From Plazaster borealis (lineage: Eukaryota > Echinodermata > Asteroidea > Forcipulatida > Labidiasteridae), in NCBI GenBank assembly GCA_021014325.1, contig CM037472.1, forward strand, positions 29,350,234 to 29,414,233: a stretch of 64,000 bases of DNA. The letters run 5' to 3'. Positions within the stretch are counted from its first letter, which is position 1. Every line of letters begins with the position of its first letter. The notes beneath the pieces are model-generated. The model made no database searches. It saw only the letters and a program-made list of their open reading frames with translations, and had not been told where the DNA came from. Shown piece by piece: positions 11,001-26,000 of the stretch. A program made the translations under genes and the position numbers.

Positions 11001-14000
11001 GTTTTACCACTGGTACAGACCCCCTTACACCGACGACACACAGGGCTACTGTCTGCACATGGTCTGCCACTTGCATGTGAAAACACACGGTGCGCATTTC
11101 ACCAGGTGCAAGTCGCCTAAATGCACATATCGTCAGCAATTTCACGAAGTGCAAAAAAAGTCCCCTACAGCCAAAAATGTATGTTTGGAGAAAACCGCGT
11201 TTGAAGTTAAGCTAATTTTGAAATTACTGGTTGGTAGACTGTTCGCAGTTTAATCTTTAAAATTTTACATATCAGGGAAGTAGAGATCTTAAATCATACA
11301 AATCTGTTTTCAATTTTGTCCATAAAGGTTTAATTAATGAGTATTTGTTTAATGAACAAAATTGTCACTTCGTGAAAACTGCACAAAACGTGGTCTGTGC
11401 AGTGCGTCGTGTGTAAAGATTTTGGCTGTTCGTGAAAACGCAAAAGCCGGAGCACCCACTTTTGGCACTGTACCAGCTGAAAAAACCACACGTTAGAGCA
11501 ATACACTTTTGGCACTTCTTGAAAACGCAGTTCCAGGTTGTGGCACTTTTTTGGCCTTTTCGTAAAACATTGTAGGTCAAAGTTTTTGGCACTTCGTGTA
11601 AACTCAAAAGCCGGAGCACTCATGATTGGCGCTGTGCCAGCCGTATCTTTAACGCGGGCACGTGACAAAAAGGTTTTTTGGCACTTCGTGAAAACGCATT
11701 TCCAGGTGCTTGAGGTTTTTTGTCTTTCATCAACTTAGCATAATTAAGAAACTAGACGATTTTTTGACCCAAAACTTTGTAAATTCTTAGATACCGTTCA
11801 ACTAAATTGAAACCAACAAAAAAGTCAAAATAAGTTTTTTGTGGATTTTTCATGTTTTTGACACTTCGTGAAAATGCTGACGATATATGGCACAGTATCA
11901 CAAGGGGAATCTGATGCCCATAACGGTGCAGCCTCGCGGGTGATGATGTTTGGTCAAATGGGTTAAATATTGGGTTTTGTGTATGGCATCCTACATGTCT
12001 ACATGATAGAGTTATACATACATTAGAACTAGAGGGAGCACTCTATATTTATATACACACACGTACATGATGGTGTGTCGTGGCCGAGCGGATAAGAGCA
12101 CCGGACTCGAGCTCTGGTGTTTCTGATCAGCAGAGTGTGGGTTCGAGTCCCGGTCATGACATTATTTTGTGTCACTGAACCATTATTGCTGCGTCCTTCG
12201 GATGGGACGTAAAGCTGTAGGTCCCGTGTGTTGTGTGCTGCACGTAAAAGAACCATGTGCACTTATCATAAAGAGAAGGGGTTTGCCCCGGTGTTCCTGG
12301 TTTGATCGGCAGCATATTGTGTCACAGCACCTTGTAAACCATTACATGATGCTATGTAAAGGAACAGGTCTCATACTTAAAAACCGTAGCTCGGCATACC
12401 TTGCAGGAAAAAATACTGAGCGCATTGATGCGTCCATCGGGTGTGATAAAGCGCGAACTCAGTATTATTAACAACACAGTCCCACCATGGGCACGAATCT
12501 CTATACACATGTCCACTTACAAAATGTTGGTTGTGTGAACTGGTGTGTGAACTGGTGTTATAGGATGGGTCAGCACCATTTTCTCAAATGGCAAAAAATG
12601 TTTTTGTCGAGCTGTGTCACATGCTTTTGTACGCCCTCTATGGTCTACGTGTATTAGTCAGTGGCATGCCTAATGCTCAAATTTTCTATTCTTTATAAAT
12701 GAGGACATTGTAAACATAATCTTGTCACAATCTACATTTTGAACAGATTACATATTGTGCATTTAGAAAACCTATACTTTCCATACAACATGTACATTGG
12801 ACACCGTACATGTTCGTAGTACATGTTTGAAGTTCACATGAGTGAATGATAGCTTTTACCAAAGATCGTATAGTGCCGGAAGGCGCAAGATGGTCAACTG
12901 AAGCTCTACCTATTGTCAGAACCTGAAGTACGTGATGGGTGCCATTTTGTTTTGTTATAGCATTGATAGCAATGGTCATTGGTTGCATCAAAAGAGCTGC
13001 TTACTGAGATGTCATCCAGTGCATACTTCACCTTTAAGCCCAAGTTGCATATCTTGCGCCTGTGTCGCTATACGATCTTTGGCTTCTACTGCTTTGATTT
13101 GTGATGTGCACTGAACTGTACTTGCCTGAGTGACTTATAAAACTTGCATGTCACACCCCTTGTAAAAGATTTAGTTCCTGTTATTTGTAGCAATTTTTGA
13201 GTCACTTTCTTCACATGCATGTCAAGTGGATTTGTTCTGTGTACCAGCCTCAAGAGATTCGGTGCAATAGCGGTAGTGACGTATGTAGTAAACATAAAGA
13301 AAAGTCGTGTGACCTCGGCATACATAGCTGAACATTTATGATGCTTCATGCCAAAATCAGGCACTTCTGCCCAAACTCAAAACCGGGTTTATTTGCTCAT
13401 CAAATATTAAAAAATAAGAGCTTTCACATAACACTTACAATGTATAGGGCCTATAAGTATTTCTCAACATATAGAATGTTTAAGACATCACATCTGATCA
13501 CATTGATATCAAGGCTGATACTTTGGTTGTCGTCACGTTTAAAGCCAATTCACTATTTTCGACTCTTTCCACTATTTGCTTGATTTTGGTATTGGGTACC
13601 ACATTTGCTACGTTGTGGTTGACGCACTTAAAATAATGACCCTGTTGTAGGATTCTCTCTAGAGACAGTGAAGAGGTAGCAGGCATAATTTAGCAGTGCC
13701 ATAAGGGCTTAATACCAGCAGTTAAGCCTGGTTCAATCTATCAGGAGTGGAATGGAGATGATCTTTAAAACTCTTGGGAATTATTTTGACCTTTTTAGTT
13801 TTTAGACAGTTTTCTGTAACATAAGTGGAAACCAGCTAAACATCCAGTAGAACTGGATTTTCAACCAGTTGAACTGGATTTACAGCCAGTTACAGTATGT
13901 GTCAACCAATTGAACTGGATTAACAACCAGTTACAGTAATGTGACAACCATTGTAACAGCCAGTTGAAATAGATTTACAACCAGTTTAACTCAAACTGGA

Positions 14001-17000
14001 TTTACAACCAGTTACACAAGTGTAATGACCATTTTAACATCCAGTTGAACTAGATTTACAGCCAGTTTAACTGGATTTACAACCAGATATAGTAATGTGA
14101 CAACCAGTGTAACTAGGTCTACAACCAGTGTAACTAGGTCTACAATCAGTGTAACTGGATACAACCAGTTACAGTAATGTGACAACTAGTTTAACATCCG
14201 ATTGAACTAGATTTCCAAACATTTTAACAGGGATTTAAAAATGGCTAGAGTCTGCACTTGTCCCCAAATCATGTCGAAGTACATTTCATTTTCACAATAA
14301 TTTGAGTCTGTTTTTTAACGTGATGTTCATGGAGTGCTGTGGGGCTTATTATAAAGAACCCTGGGTTGTTCACCATGTAGCTGTATATAGCTCCATGGTC
14401 GAGCCATTAGGTTTCATATTTATTATAAGGCAGTTGCATTACACATTTATTAAAAGTGCTTCTTAGAATTGTTTTGAACATAAGGGGAAAAAACCGAATA
14501 ATAACAACAGGACGTTCTTGAAAAGTTAAAAATATTTCTTGAGACAATATTGTTTCTGTAAATCTTTTCTCAATATTGTGATTTTCAGTCAATTTTAAAA
14601 CCCTCTACTCTTGGTAAAAGATTTTCAAGCAAGTTGAACAACCATTTGAAACCATTGTATGGTGGCACAACTGGGAACTTAAAATGTGTTTGCTGTGTGT
14701 ATACATTCACCCCATGATCATATTTTGCAGGCTGGTATAGTTTATCTTTCATTCAAAACCAAATTTTGATTTTGAAAGGTCAGAGGGTTTGAAAGAGTTT
14801 AGTTTCAATTCAAGATTTGGTTTGATGCTGTGAACTAATTGCATTAAAGATCTTTGTTTGTTGTGGGATTAAGTTGTAATATACAATGTACACATCGTAA
14901 AACTAGAAGTACAATATATAAATATCACACTAATTAACATCTTCCATCCGTTTATAAATTTAACCCACAATGCCTTCACACTTCACTCATCATTTTATGC
15001 TGTAACTAAATAAAACGTCTTTTATTCTACGAAGTATCTTGTACTAAAACTACAAAAAAAAAATATATATAAATTTCAGACACTATTTCTGATACTGTCT
15101 TCTCTCTGTCACGTCCTTCAGACAATCGGGTTCTTATCACTGACAGAGAGCACCTTCATCCCTCGGTATCTCTAGAATTATTCTGTATGCACAGTTGCTC
15201 CCCGGTTTCCCCCGGGAGAAGCTTTTTTATTTAATTTGAGGTGGCAGTTTTGCCGGTTACCGATGAGAGGGGGAGAGATGTTGTATCTGTGTACAGTTTG
15301 ACCTGATTCCATCGAAGTGGGAAAAGAAGATAGAGGAAGCTGCCCCAGTAAATTGAAGGTGTTTTCTCTGTGCGGCAGAATGTAATTTTCATTGAATAAT
15401 GAGACAATAATTTTTACGGTACATCTGTTCCATTAGGCCTACAAGGGCATGCATGAGTATGTACATATAGGTACACCCCTTTTTTTTTTTTTTTTGGCTG
15501 ACGAAAGACAAATATTGTTTTCAAGTTTTGTAAAATCTAGTAAGTCTAATAATTAATTGTAAGTGGGAGGAAAAACAAAGCAGGGTTCTTGCTTTACAAA
15601 GAAGCAGTTGGAAATCGAAATTAAGAAAACAACTCGAACGAAAAATATATTTTACTGTTGAATCAAATTTTCTTTTTTAAGTTCTATTTATACTAAAATC
15701 TTGAAATGAAAATACCCATAGCAATTTATCATAAATACAATTTCAATTTTTATATGATACAAATAATTTGTTAAAATTAATATTGAAACAAAATTAAATC
15801 TTGTAACTACGATGCTTATTTTTTTTAAAGAAACCCCATTTGCCAATCACACCCGAATTTGTGCGACGATTACATGAGTTTTATGATAACATGAACAAAA
15901 TTTGGGAAAATTCTTAATTGTAAAGTAACCAGAAATGGAGATCAAGTCTTATTCTCTGTTGTTGTTTTGTTTTTTTGTTAAATTATATTTTACTTTCATA
16001 TACTTTATGGCGTAACTTTACTTTTCCAATAATATGGTATAATTTTGATAGCCATAAACTATGTTAAACTGAAGTATTTGAAGACGCAGAATCACGCTCA
16101 CCTAAAACTCAATATGGCTGGGACCAGCTTGGTCCCGGAAGTTGGAATAAGCACCAGAATTGCACAGTTTATATAAATTTTATCCAAACTGTTGAAGATG
16201 GAACCAGTTGACTTGCAGTCTTATTGAAAAGAAAATCAAGTCTCCAGAGACTTTGTGTATTATGTGTTTTTATTTATTTACATTTTTAGAGCAGTTTTCC
16301 TAAGTTGTCTTCTTCACTTTGGAACAAATATTGATTTGTTGAAAATTAATGGGAGCACCATACTTTTGTTTTACATTGACTGCAGCTGTTCCAACGCTCT
16401 CATTCAATTTAGCCGCATTGTAAACCGCCAAGACAAAAAATCATTACTGCAAAATTGACTCTTCAAAACACAACCCTTTTGCAGACAGACAAAATTAACA
16501 TGTAGTGGCGTTGCATTTTTATTATAAGCCTCATGCAGTTTAATTTGTTCGACCTCCCAGCATACGTATCCAATAACTATCAGAAATTCCCGATCAGAAA
16601 TTCAGCCAGAGCTGCGCGTGGAACCGGCGGGATATTACAGGTTCCTTCCTATTAGCAAAGCAGCGGTTCACTCGCATATCTTGTAATCTCCCTAGATGCG
16701 GTTGCCGTGGTGATTCTGTTTCATACTTAGATCTAATTTGTTGGAGCGTGATTTCATTTTCCCAAAAGATCAATATATGTGCTGTGTTCTTTTCCTTTTA
16801 AAAGTCTTAGCAATTGATAGACTGCAGGTTTGGCACAAATTTGTTGTTAAAATCATGGAAGAAGACTTTTTTGTGTGACTAATTAAAGACATTTAATGCC
16901 ACCCAGTTGCCATGATACCAAGTATAGACTAGAGTTGACAACTCCGTCAACAATATTTCATTGTGGATGAGAAACCAAAGAATCGGGTCTCGCTAAAAGT

Positions 17001-20000
17001 AAGGATAATTGTTTAGTTATCCTTCAATAAGGCTCGTTTTCAAACGTAGTCTTTGAATATTTGTTGAATTTGAATAAGTTTTCCCTGATTTGCGCACAAC
17101 CTCGGCCAGGAGAAAAGGCTTCATGAATCTAGCCTTGATGGTAATGTAAAGGGGGGTATTGCGACAAAGTTATTTTTGATACAGAACAAATTGTTTTATG
17201 TGATTGCCAGTCCTAGATACATTAATAACTTGACCCAAATCAGACAATGCACACAAGTGTGCAGAAATGTATGTCACATTGGATTTGAAGTTAGAGGTTG
17301 ATGTTCATGCACTATAGTTTATGCGAATGGGAATGACACTTCAATTGAGAGTTAACCTTGCATGCTTAAGACCCGGATACATACATTGTGTATCATATTA
17401 CGTATGTCAAGAAATACAATAAAGGGGACCACTTTGCATCTGTCATGTTTGCAGTTTTTCAAAAAGTCGTAATTTTAAGTACCAGAAACCAGCCCTAAAA
17501 TAGTTTCAACATGCGAGTGGACATGCAGGCTTATACTGAAAATAATAAGAATTGATTCATTTTGGGGATTTTAAAGTTAATTGTTTTAAATCACCCTCAA
17601 ATTTCCATCAAAAATCAACAGAGTAAGTTATCTTATTAAAAAATATATAATAAGAATCAAGTCAAGTTGTTTTCAGTATGCCTGCATACATGTATGTCAA
17701 TTCACATACAGTATAGAAACACATTTTGGGTGGTTTCGGGTACTTAAAAAAGTTGCAACCATTGGAAAAACTGCTAACGCGAAGGATTCAAAGTGGTGCA
17801 TTTTACTCTGTTTCTTGTCATATATACAACGGATGTATGTTTTGTTAACTATTTCACCTGCAGTCCTGATACTTCATTCTTGAAAGGGCAAGATAGTTTC
17901 TCCTTGGTAAAGGGCACCTCATTGAGGGGCACCAAGGTGGTGAACAGGGGCATGGGGACAATTGCCTCCATTGCCTCTGTGAAGTATCAGGGCCCAATTT
18001 CATGGCACTGCTTACCAAATAATTCGGCGCTTACGCGCATTGTAACGTTTGTAGTTCTATAGGACGCAGCTGGGCGTAAGCGCAGAATTCGGCGGTAAGC
18101 AGAGCCATGAAATTGGGCCCAGGTCTGCACCTGTCATCTGAGTAACACTCCAAACATTTGTCAAACAAATTTCTTTCATGTGTCATTTTCCCCCCGAAGT
18201 GCTTTTAAATGTGTACATAAATAATTGCATAAATCAACAAGTGGAACTCTATTGATTTGTATGTTTAGTTTAATTAGTAGAAATGAAATGATTGGCAGCA
18301 TCTGTGCACCTTCCAATGTTCATTGTAACCAGGAAACTGAAGTGTACTGGTGAAATATATTTATGTAAAAATCAACAACAATGTTTTTTAATCATCACTG
18401 CGAAGAAGGCAGAAGAAACAAGAATTGGTATAAAGTGACTCTACAGCAACAGTGTTCAATTTCCATGTACAGTAGGTGACGCAAATTATTACAATTCTTG
18501 GATTAAAATCTTGACTAAAAATGCTGCCACAGTGAAATGTTCACCCTTATTATACTTTCCATGTCCATTTCACAGGAGGTCATGATCCATTTGCCGGCAA
18601 CACAGCCACAATCCTCAAGAAGCGTAATAGTAACACTTTAATAAGACAGGAGTCGGAGGACCCTGAAGTTCGGCAGCCACACGCAGACCATAAATACGTC
18701 AGTTCCTTTGGGTCTGGTAACGTCAAGGAAAACGGAAGTATTGGAGGAAGAGGTCCGAGGAAGAATTTATCCAGCTCGTGGCCCGAGGCGCATTTTACTC
18801 CTGATGATGGGTCAAAGGGCAAGAAGAAGGTTGAGCCTCTACCGGGTAAGTGGTCAGGCCTTGGCGCTTAAGCTTTTTTGTAAAGTAGCCCACTGGGCTA
18901 GTAAGCTGTGCTTTTGACTTGCCCCTAGGAAGTTTTAGTAGTCCATATTTGAACATGTATTGTCATAAATATATCTTTCTGATGTATTAATGGTAGCGAT
19001 TGCATCTGAAAAGAAAGATATATGAGGCCTATAAACAAGTAGGTTGCACAGTTTTTAGTAGCCCACTGGGCAAGATGAGAAGTGGAATTTACTAGCCTAT
19101 ACCAGTTTTTATTAGACAATCTACGCCAGGCTAGTGTTAAGGGAGAGCCCTGGTGGTCCGTTTATGCTTTTTTCATAAAGATTTTCAACTCTACATACAG
19201 TTGGTGTCATTATTGAATCATTCATCCTTTTCAGATGCAGCCAATCGGCGTGACTGGTCCCCAGAGTACGAGCCGAAGAAATCTAAGGGTGTAGTCGCAG
19301 CCTCGCCCATCCCTATCAAACCCACCCTGGCAAGGTCAGCGGGTCGAAGGGGACAAGGGAGGCCCATTCTAGACCCACTGGAAAGGAACCAAGGATCCAA
19401 AGTAGTGGACGACATCATTGATTCAGACCTCTCTTATACCGATGATTTTGAAATGTCTGATGAAGAAGACATTGGACCTGATGTAAGTACTTTATTGACG
19501 AATATATTATCGTTGTGTCAGTGCAAAAACGTTGTATCTCCTTAAATAGCACTTTTAAGTTACGAGTGAGTTTGTTGAAATTGTCAAAATGCTGTATCTG
19601 GCTCAAAATAGCCCGGATGAACTCACAAAACAAGTACTCGCCGAGATACAACGTTTTTGCAGTGAGCATTTTTTGTGCGAGATACAATGTTTTTTCAAAA
19701 TCAGGATGCGACGTTTTTGCTCTGACACGACTATATTTGATAATTCTCTCGTCTGTAGCACCAGCAATGAAACTTGACTCAATGTTGGTTTTTTTACAAG
19801 TCCATAGCACTGCAAAATCAGTAAAAAGTGTTGCCTTCTATAGGACTGGACTTCTGGCATCTCACATGAGATCCAACATAGGGAGTGTTTTGGCACAAGT
19901 TTCTGACCCAAAATTCACTGTCCAGAGTCCAGAAAAAGTCTGCAGCGTCAGAACATCTCATGAAAGATATCGTTTTCAAAATATACAGCCTTTAATTTAT

Positions 20001-23000
20001 TTTCAAATAATGGAACTTAGTTTGTAAGTAGTAAACCACAAGGGAAACTGACTGGATAAATTTCTAAATAATTTGGGTTGAACAAAGAACATTTTACTTG
20101 AGCAGGACTTGAACCTGCGACCTCTGGATTAACGTGCCAGTGCTCTACCTACTGAGTTATCTAGCCCTATTTTGGTGGTCTCCCTATTTTTGTCAATATG
20201 TTTTTTCGGGTTGCCAGTCAGAAGCCATTCAACCTGTAACTGCCGTATAGCCAGGGATCACACCCAAGTTTACGATACAACCTGGGAAGCGAAGAGATCA
20301 GTTAGAGTTTTAAATTATACTCTGTCTTCATATAAATGAGGTACCTGCAAGACCCACAAGATTGTTGTCATCTTAACTACCCCAATTGGTATATGCTTTA
20401 CCCTGGTTGGATTCTACTCCCAATGGGGGTATCAGTGGTCCCCAATAGGGAGACGTTTTAGTAAAAGCAAGGCCTTCAGTCAAGTTATTAGGAGAGAATA
20501 GCTGTCTGCCTGTTCTCACAGTCATTGACATCCAAACTACCCCAGTCGGGATGAAGTTCTACCCCAATTAGAAACCTCATCTTGTAATTGGAGAGAAATT
20601 ATCCCCAATCAGGCATGTGTTTAGGGGACGGCAACACCCCGTTACCGAGGCAGGGGTTATGTATGCTGTAACTCTGACTGACTTAACTTAATCAGTCACA
20701 CAAACTTGAACATTACACCTTAGATATATATAAAGAAAGTGTTACCATGGTAAACCAGCTTAATCAAGCCTGACACACCGATTTTGCTTTGGTGATACTT
20801 TTATGGTTTTATTATCCCCATTTGTTCCCTGTAGTGTCAAGATCCTCTTATTAGGGTTGAATGAACTCATGGTGATCAGAATAATGCCCGCTTTGTCAAC
20901 CAGGATACGCTTGCCCAGGGGTTAGGTGTGGTGCTGTATAAAAACAATCAACAATCAATCATGAAAAATGGGAATATAAGCAGCACTTTTATGAGCTACA
21001 TCATACCCTCCGGTGTCTTGTTGCTATATAATAGCCCTTCACTTTGAACAATTTCCCTTGTATAGCAACCCTAAAAAAATGCTGCACAAACTCTAGCAGT
21101 TGCTACTCAAACATCATCATTGATTGCTAAATATTAGCATTAAGTGTGCACAAAAAACATGTTTATTCTAAATCGGTCCTTCCTTCAAACATGTTCATTA
21201 CATACACTGTATTTGCTGACATGAATAATCCAATGTGGATGTTCTGTATCAGTGTTTTTTGCCATTTCTGGGACGCAAGTACACCCAGCGTTCTTTAAAA
21301 AATAATGCATTTCAGGCATCTAAAACCAGTGATGTTGACGCAACTTTACAAAACTCAAGCATGACATGAGTTGAAACATGCGCGCTATGCGTAACCTGGC
21401 ATAAAAGCATCTCGGTAATGGTGGAAAACACCAGTTTTGTGAAAATCGGTTGCAGGACATGTATGAAATTGGCCTCAAGTGGATTTATACACTTTCTCTA
21501 GATATACATGTATACAGAGCTGCCAACTCTCCCTGATTCTGCAGAAAGTTCCCTGAAAATAATCAAATCTTTCCGTGTTTTGATGAACACATTTGAAAAA
21601 ATCACCCGATTATGGAAACTTTTCCCTACAGTATTATTTTGAATGTATTCCCGTTATTGTTGTACAAAATTTCCCTGATTGCAAGATGCAAATGTTGGCA
21701 GCCCTGGATATAACAGGATTGGAATAAGGGCATGCTTTATTAGCCATCCTTAGCTGTTACGGAGATTTATATTGATAATATTACAATCATAATAATAAAG
21801 GAGAAATTGAAATTAGCTGTTGCAAACTGCTTACCAACCAAAATGAGCTACTTGTATGGTAAAATGCAATAAATAGTTAATGGCCTGACATTTCAACCCT
21901 AACAGAGTCTTTCTCGGAGGCTAAATGACCACATAAACAGTGTTCTTTCCCCCTTGACTGCTTCTGTTACACCATTATACCTGTTTATGTTGTGTTGTCA
22001 TTTAGCCTTCGAGAAAGACTCTGCCAGGGTCGAAACGTCAGGCCATTGACAGTTTTTTTCAATAATAATAATAATAGTAATAGTAACTTTATAATGACAT
22101 TTGTAAAGCACTTACTCTTTTAGAAATATTTGAACTTGGAAGATATCTGCTCTAGAATGCGCCCATTAGCCTGTGGAGTTTTTTCCCTTGTAGAACTTGG
22201 AAAGCACTGAGTACACATCGCTTATCACACATCAGATATTTTAAAACCAAATTCAATTCTTTGTCCTTAATACAGTTATTTCATTCGAAGGTAAGGCATA
22301 ACATCTGAAATTAGACAATTTCTGAATGATCAAATGGATCTAAGCTGGAAGCTCACTTGGTTTGATGAGGACAAATGTCAACATTGTTCCCGTTTTCTAA
22401 CGATACTAAACAAAAAAACTTACAGGTCCGGTTTTATGATATCATGGTGGAAACGTGAGAATTTGAGTGAAGGGTTCTTAAACCACACTTAAATTATTAA
22501 TCTTTAGATGTGAGAAGTGATTCATGCTGATGGGTTGAGTCACCTCCTTCAAGACACACTTACATAATTCTTCTTCTCCGACTTGTTACAAATTATCCCC
22601 CATACGTGAAGTCATGTAGGGAGGATCACGAAGGTCAGTTTACGATACTGACAAGACCGGCAGGGTTGCCGTTTTGCCTCGGGGGAGATCGTAGTGTGAT
22701 ATCGTACGCCTGTCTGTTTTAATTAGTCCAGGCAAGATCCGTTATCAAACTGCTTGAGTTTCAAGCAGGAAATGGAATTGATTAAAATGTGGGCCGGATG
22801 AAATATAAACATATTCACATGATTGGGATCTTATATAGATTCAGATTTTGTTGAAGGTATTTGTTTGTTTCAACATTGTTTTATAAATGAGGGCTTCGAT
22901 TTATTTTGATAATGATCCCTTTTTGTCAGAAAATAAACAAAAAGGAGAATTTTCTCCCTTTAATTTTGCAACTCTCTATACAGGGTTTAAGTTCTATCAT

Positions 23001-26000
23001 GGGTACTCAAGTTACATGGTAATCAGAAATGACAAATCTGGAAGATTTTGTTTATGACATGGATAAGGACAGCAGTGAAATAAATGTAACAAATAATATT
23101 AATATTCTTATATAGCACACATATCAAGGCGCTTTAAAGTTCATTTTTTCCTGCAAGGTATTGTGGAGCTACGTTTTTGAAGTATGAGACTAAGTCCTTT
23201 ACATAGCACCATGTAATGGTTTACAAGGTGCTGTGGCGCAATATGCTGCCGATCAAACCAGGAACACCGGGGCGAACCCCTTTTCTTTTCGATAAGTGCA
23301 CTGGGTTCTTTTACGTGCATTACACAACACACGGGACCTAAGGCTTAACGTCCCATCCGAAGGACGAAGCATGTGGTTAAGTGTCTTGCTTAAGGACACA
23401 AGTGTCACGACTGGGATTCGAACCCACACTCTGCTAATCAGAAACACAGGAGCTTGAGTTCGGTGTTCTTATCCGCTCGGCCACGACATGCCACAAATAA
23501 ATGAATGGGTGAGGAAAATCATTTAGAAAAACAGGTTATTGATTCTCGATGTCAGTTTAACAAAATAATGATAATGACAATGATGAACCCTTTTAAAGCA
23601 CCGGTATCCACCACAGACGGGTGCTCATGATGCTGGTATGTAGCAGCTTGTAAGGTTTTACAAGGTGCTGTGGCGCAATCTGCAGCCAATAATGGACATG
23701 CTCAGTTATCCGTATCTATGAAATAAATCTGCATTGTTCAATCGAAACATACATAGAACCCTTCTTCCGTCTGTCCATACAATATCATCCACTGTGATTT
23801 TGAATGATAGATGTGTGGCATGCCAGAATTAATATATCCTGTGGTGAATTCATCTATGTGTACACAGTACACAGTTAAGTTTTGAATGATAATTCATGAA
23901 TACCCCAGACAGTTTCGCTATTCCTATTGGTGGAGATCACGTCACGTGGGGGTGTTTAAACGGCTGATAAAGACAGCTGGAGCTGTTTAAGACCGGCTGG
24001 CTTCGCGTGTTGGGCGCGCAAGCTCATTTACGCCAATTTACTTACGCGGAACGCAATATATAGCTATTTGTACCCACGCGTAATCTTTTTGTACACGCGC
24101 ATACACACACAACCAAACGCGCACGAAACAGAATTTTGAAAAAGTTTTTGAAAATGTACAAACTTCGAAAATTTGCTAAACAAACAGATTGTCACAGATT
24201 GTCTATAGGCCTACTTGTAATTTTTTTTTCGCTTTTTAACAAAAGGGCATTCATGAATGGGAATAAAAGAGGAGGGACTCGTTCTTAAACGACCGTTTAA
24301 AACCTTGCAGGGTCATGGCTGTGCGATTTAAGAACTCGTCGCCACTCTTTTATTCCCTTAATAAACTATGCCATCCTGCAATATGATATCATGTGGTGAA
24401 TGCATACTACACAGTACACACTCAACCCTCCTACTTGTCTGACCACTCAATTATCATCATTTGTGGTTTTGAATGATAAATAAACTGTGTCAACCCCTGC
24501 AATATATATCATGTGGTTTCACACTGTGATTTTGTGCTCAGTTGTGCCACCATACACAACCTGTGCAGTTGACTGGTTTTAAATGGTTAGCCAACTTGCT
24601 GGAAAATGATACACAGTGTACAAGGGATAGTTTGTTTTTAATGAATATTGATCATTAGGCAATTACTTTTTTACATCTGCCCAAAGACAGAAACCAGTTT
24701 CATATCATCCTAAAATGGTTGACTAAATGTTCATGTAGTCCACCATTTCATCTGAAAAGATCTGGCATTATATAAATATATTAAAAAAGCAGTGTATCTG
24801 TTTTCTCGCAAATGACTGTTCATAAAGGAACAAAATCTGTTGTTTTTCCCTGAGGCCCTGTCAAGCGTTGAGCATTGATAATGTGTAGATTTATGATATA
24901 AGCGCCGAGTTGCGCTGACCTGCTCATGATAACCAGCAGCTGGCAGACAGTGTTTGTTCACTACACAGCAGATACTCGGCTGTACCCTCAAGACTGACAA
25001 ATTCTAATTTGGGAATAACTCTTAACTCTTAACTCTTTCTGTGCTGATTTTTTATTTTATTGCCCAGCTTTTGAGGTTTTTCAAAATTCTGTAAAACAAA
25101 TAAATAAATAAGTCTTTCTCACCAAACAAAATGTATCTTGCTGATTTTTGTTGCCTTATTGCCGTATTTCTTGAGTGATAATGCCCTCTTTTGGTATGTT
25201 ATGGGTCGTACATTTTGTAGATGTAGGATTTATGACACTTTTTGAGTGCATAAAATAGATCGTACATGTACGATAATGGCGCTTTTGGAATACATAAAAT
25301 AGATCGTACATGTACAACCTACGCACTGAAAGTGTTAAAAGTCCAGAATTTTCCTGCCAGTTTCTCATGCTGTACTGTGTTGAGAAATGTTGAAGTTAAA
25401 GAAGGGAACAGGGAATTAATGACAAGCTTTAGGTCAGTAAAATAGCATAAGGCCTGATCCTTCACAAATGCAGTACTGGCGATTCACAATCTAGTGCGCC
25501 AATTTTATCAGGCTGCAGTCTGCTGAGGATCAGTAGAGTGTACTCCTCAAAATGTTAAGACCAAACATTAACTCAAATCCCGGTTCTTTTTAGAACTGAA
25601 GTTTCTTCCCAGAAGAGATTACTTTCATATTATTCTCCACCGCAGACTGAATATTTTGTTACTTCCTTCAAACCTTACTGAGGCCACATTCATTAATTTT
25701 CGTTTGATTTCCTCTTTTTTCTCTCGTCAGTTGAGCTCCTTGGAGAAAGTGCGCAGCAGCGCTGCCAAGAAGCGGGCCGAGAAGCGAGCGGAGAAACACA
25801 TCACGATGGACTCGGATAGACACTCCCACTCGAACAACAATCTCTCTTCATCATCAGTGGTCTCCTCCAAAGTGGATGAGAGCGGCTTCTTCAGTATGTT
25901 CTCAACGTTGAACAGTGGGGTTGACGACTCCTTGGAGAGGTATCCTGTATCCAAGAAGAAAGGGTGAGCGGAGAAAAGGACACTATGAAATCTGAAAACA

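Noticed and set aside
11330..11668. 112-codon minus-strand frame
   Set aside because: It is the translation of the CACTTCGTGAAAAC repeat field; periodic FHE-type residues follow the repeat, not a domain.
12077..12161. tRNA-Ser gene
   Set aside because: Folds fairly well but has a T-stem mismatch and the same body sequence follows in several other copies, so it is a SINE head.
19515..20027. 170-codon open frame
   Set aside because: No splice logic, overlaps an antisense frame of similar length, and the sequence contains internal CGTTTTTGC/GATACAACG repeats; reads as intronic repeat.
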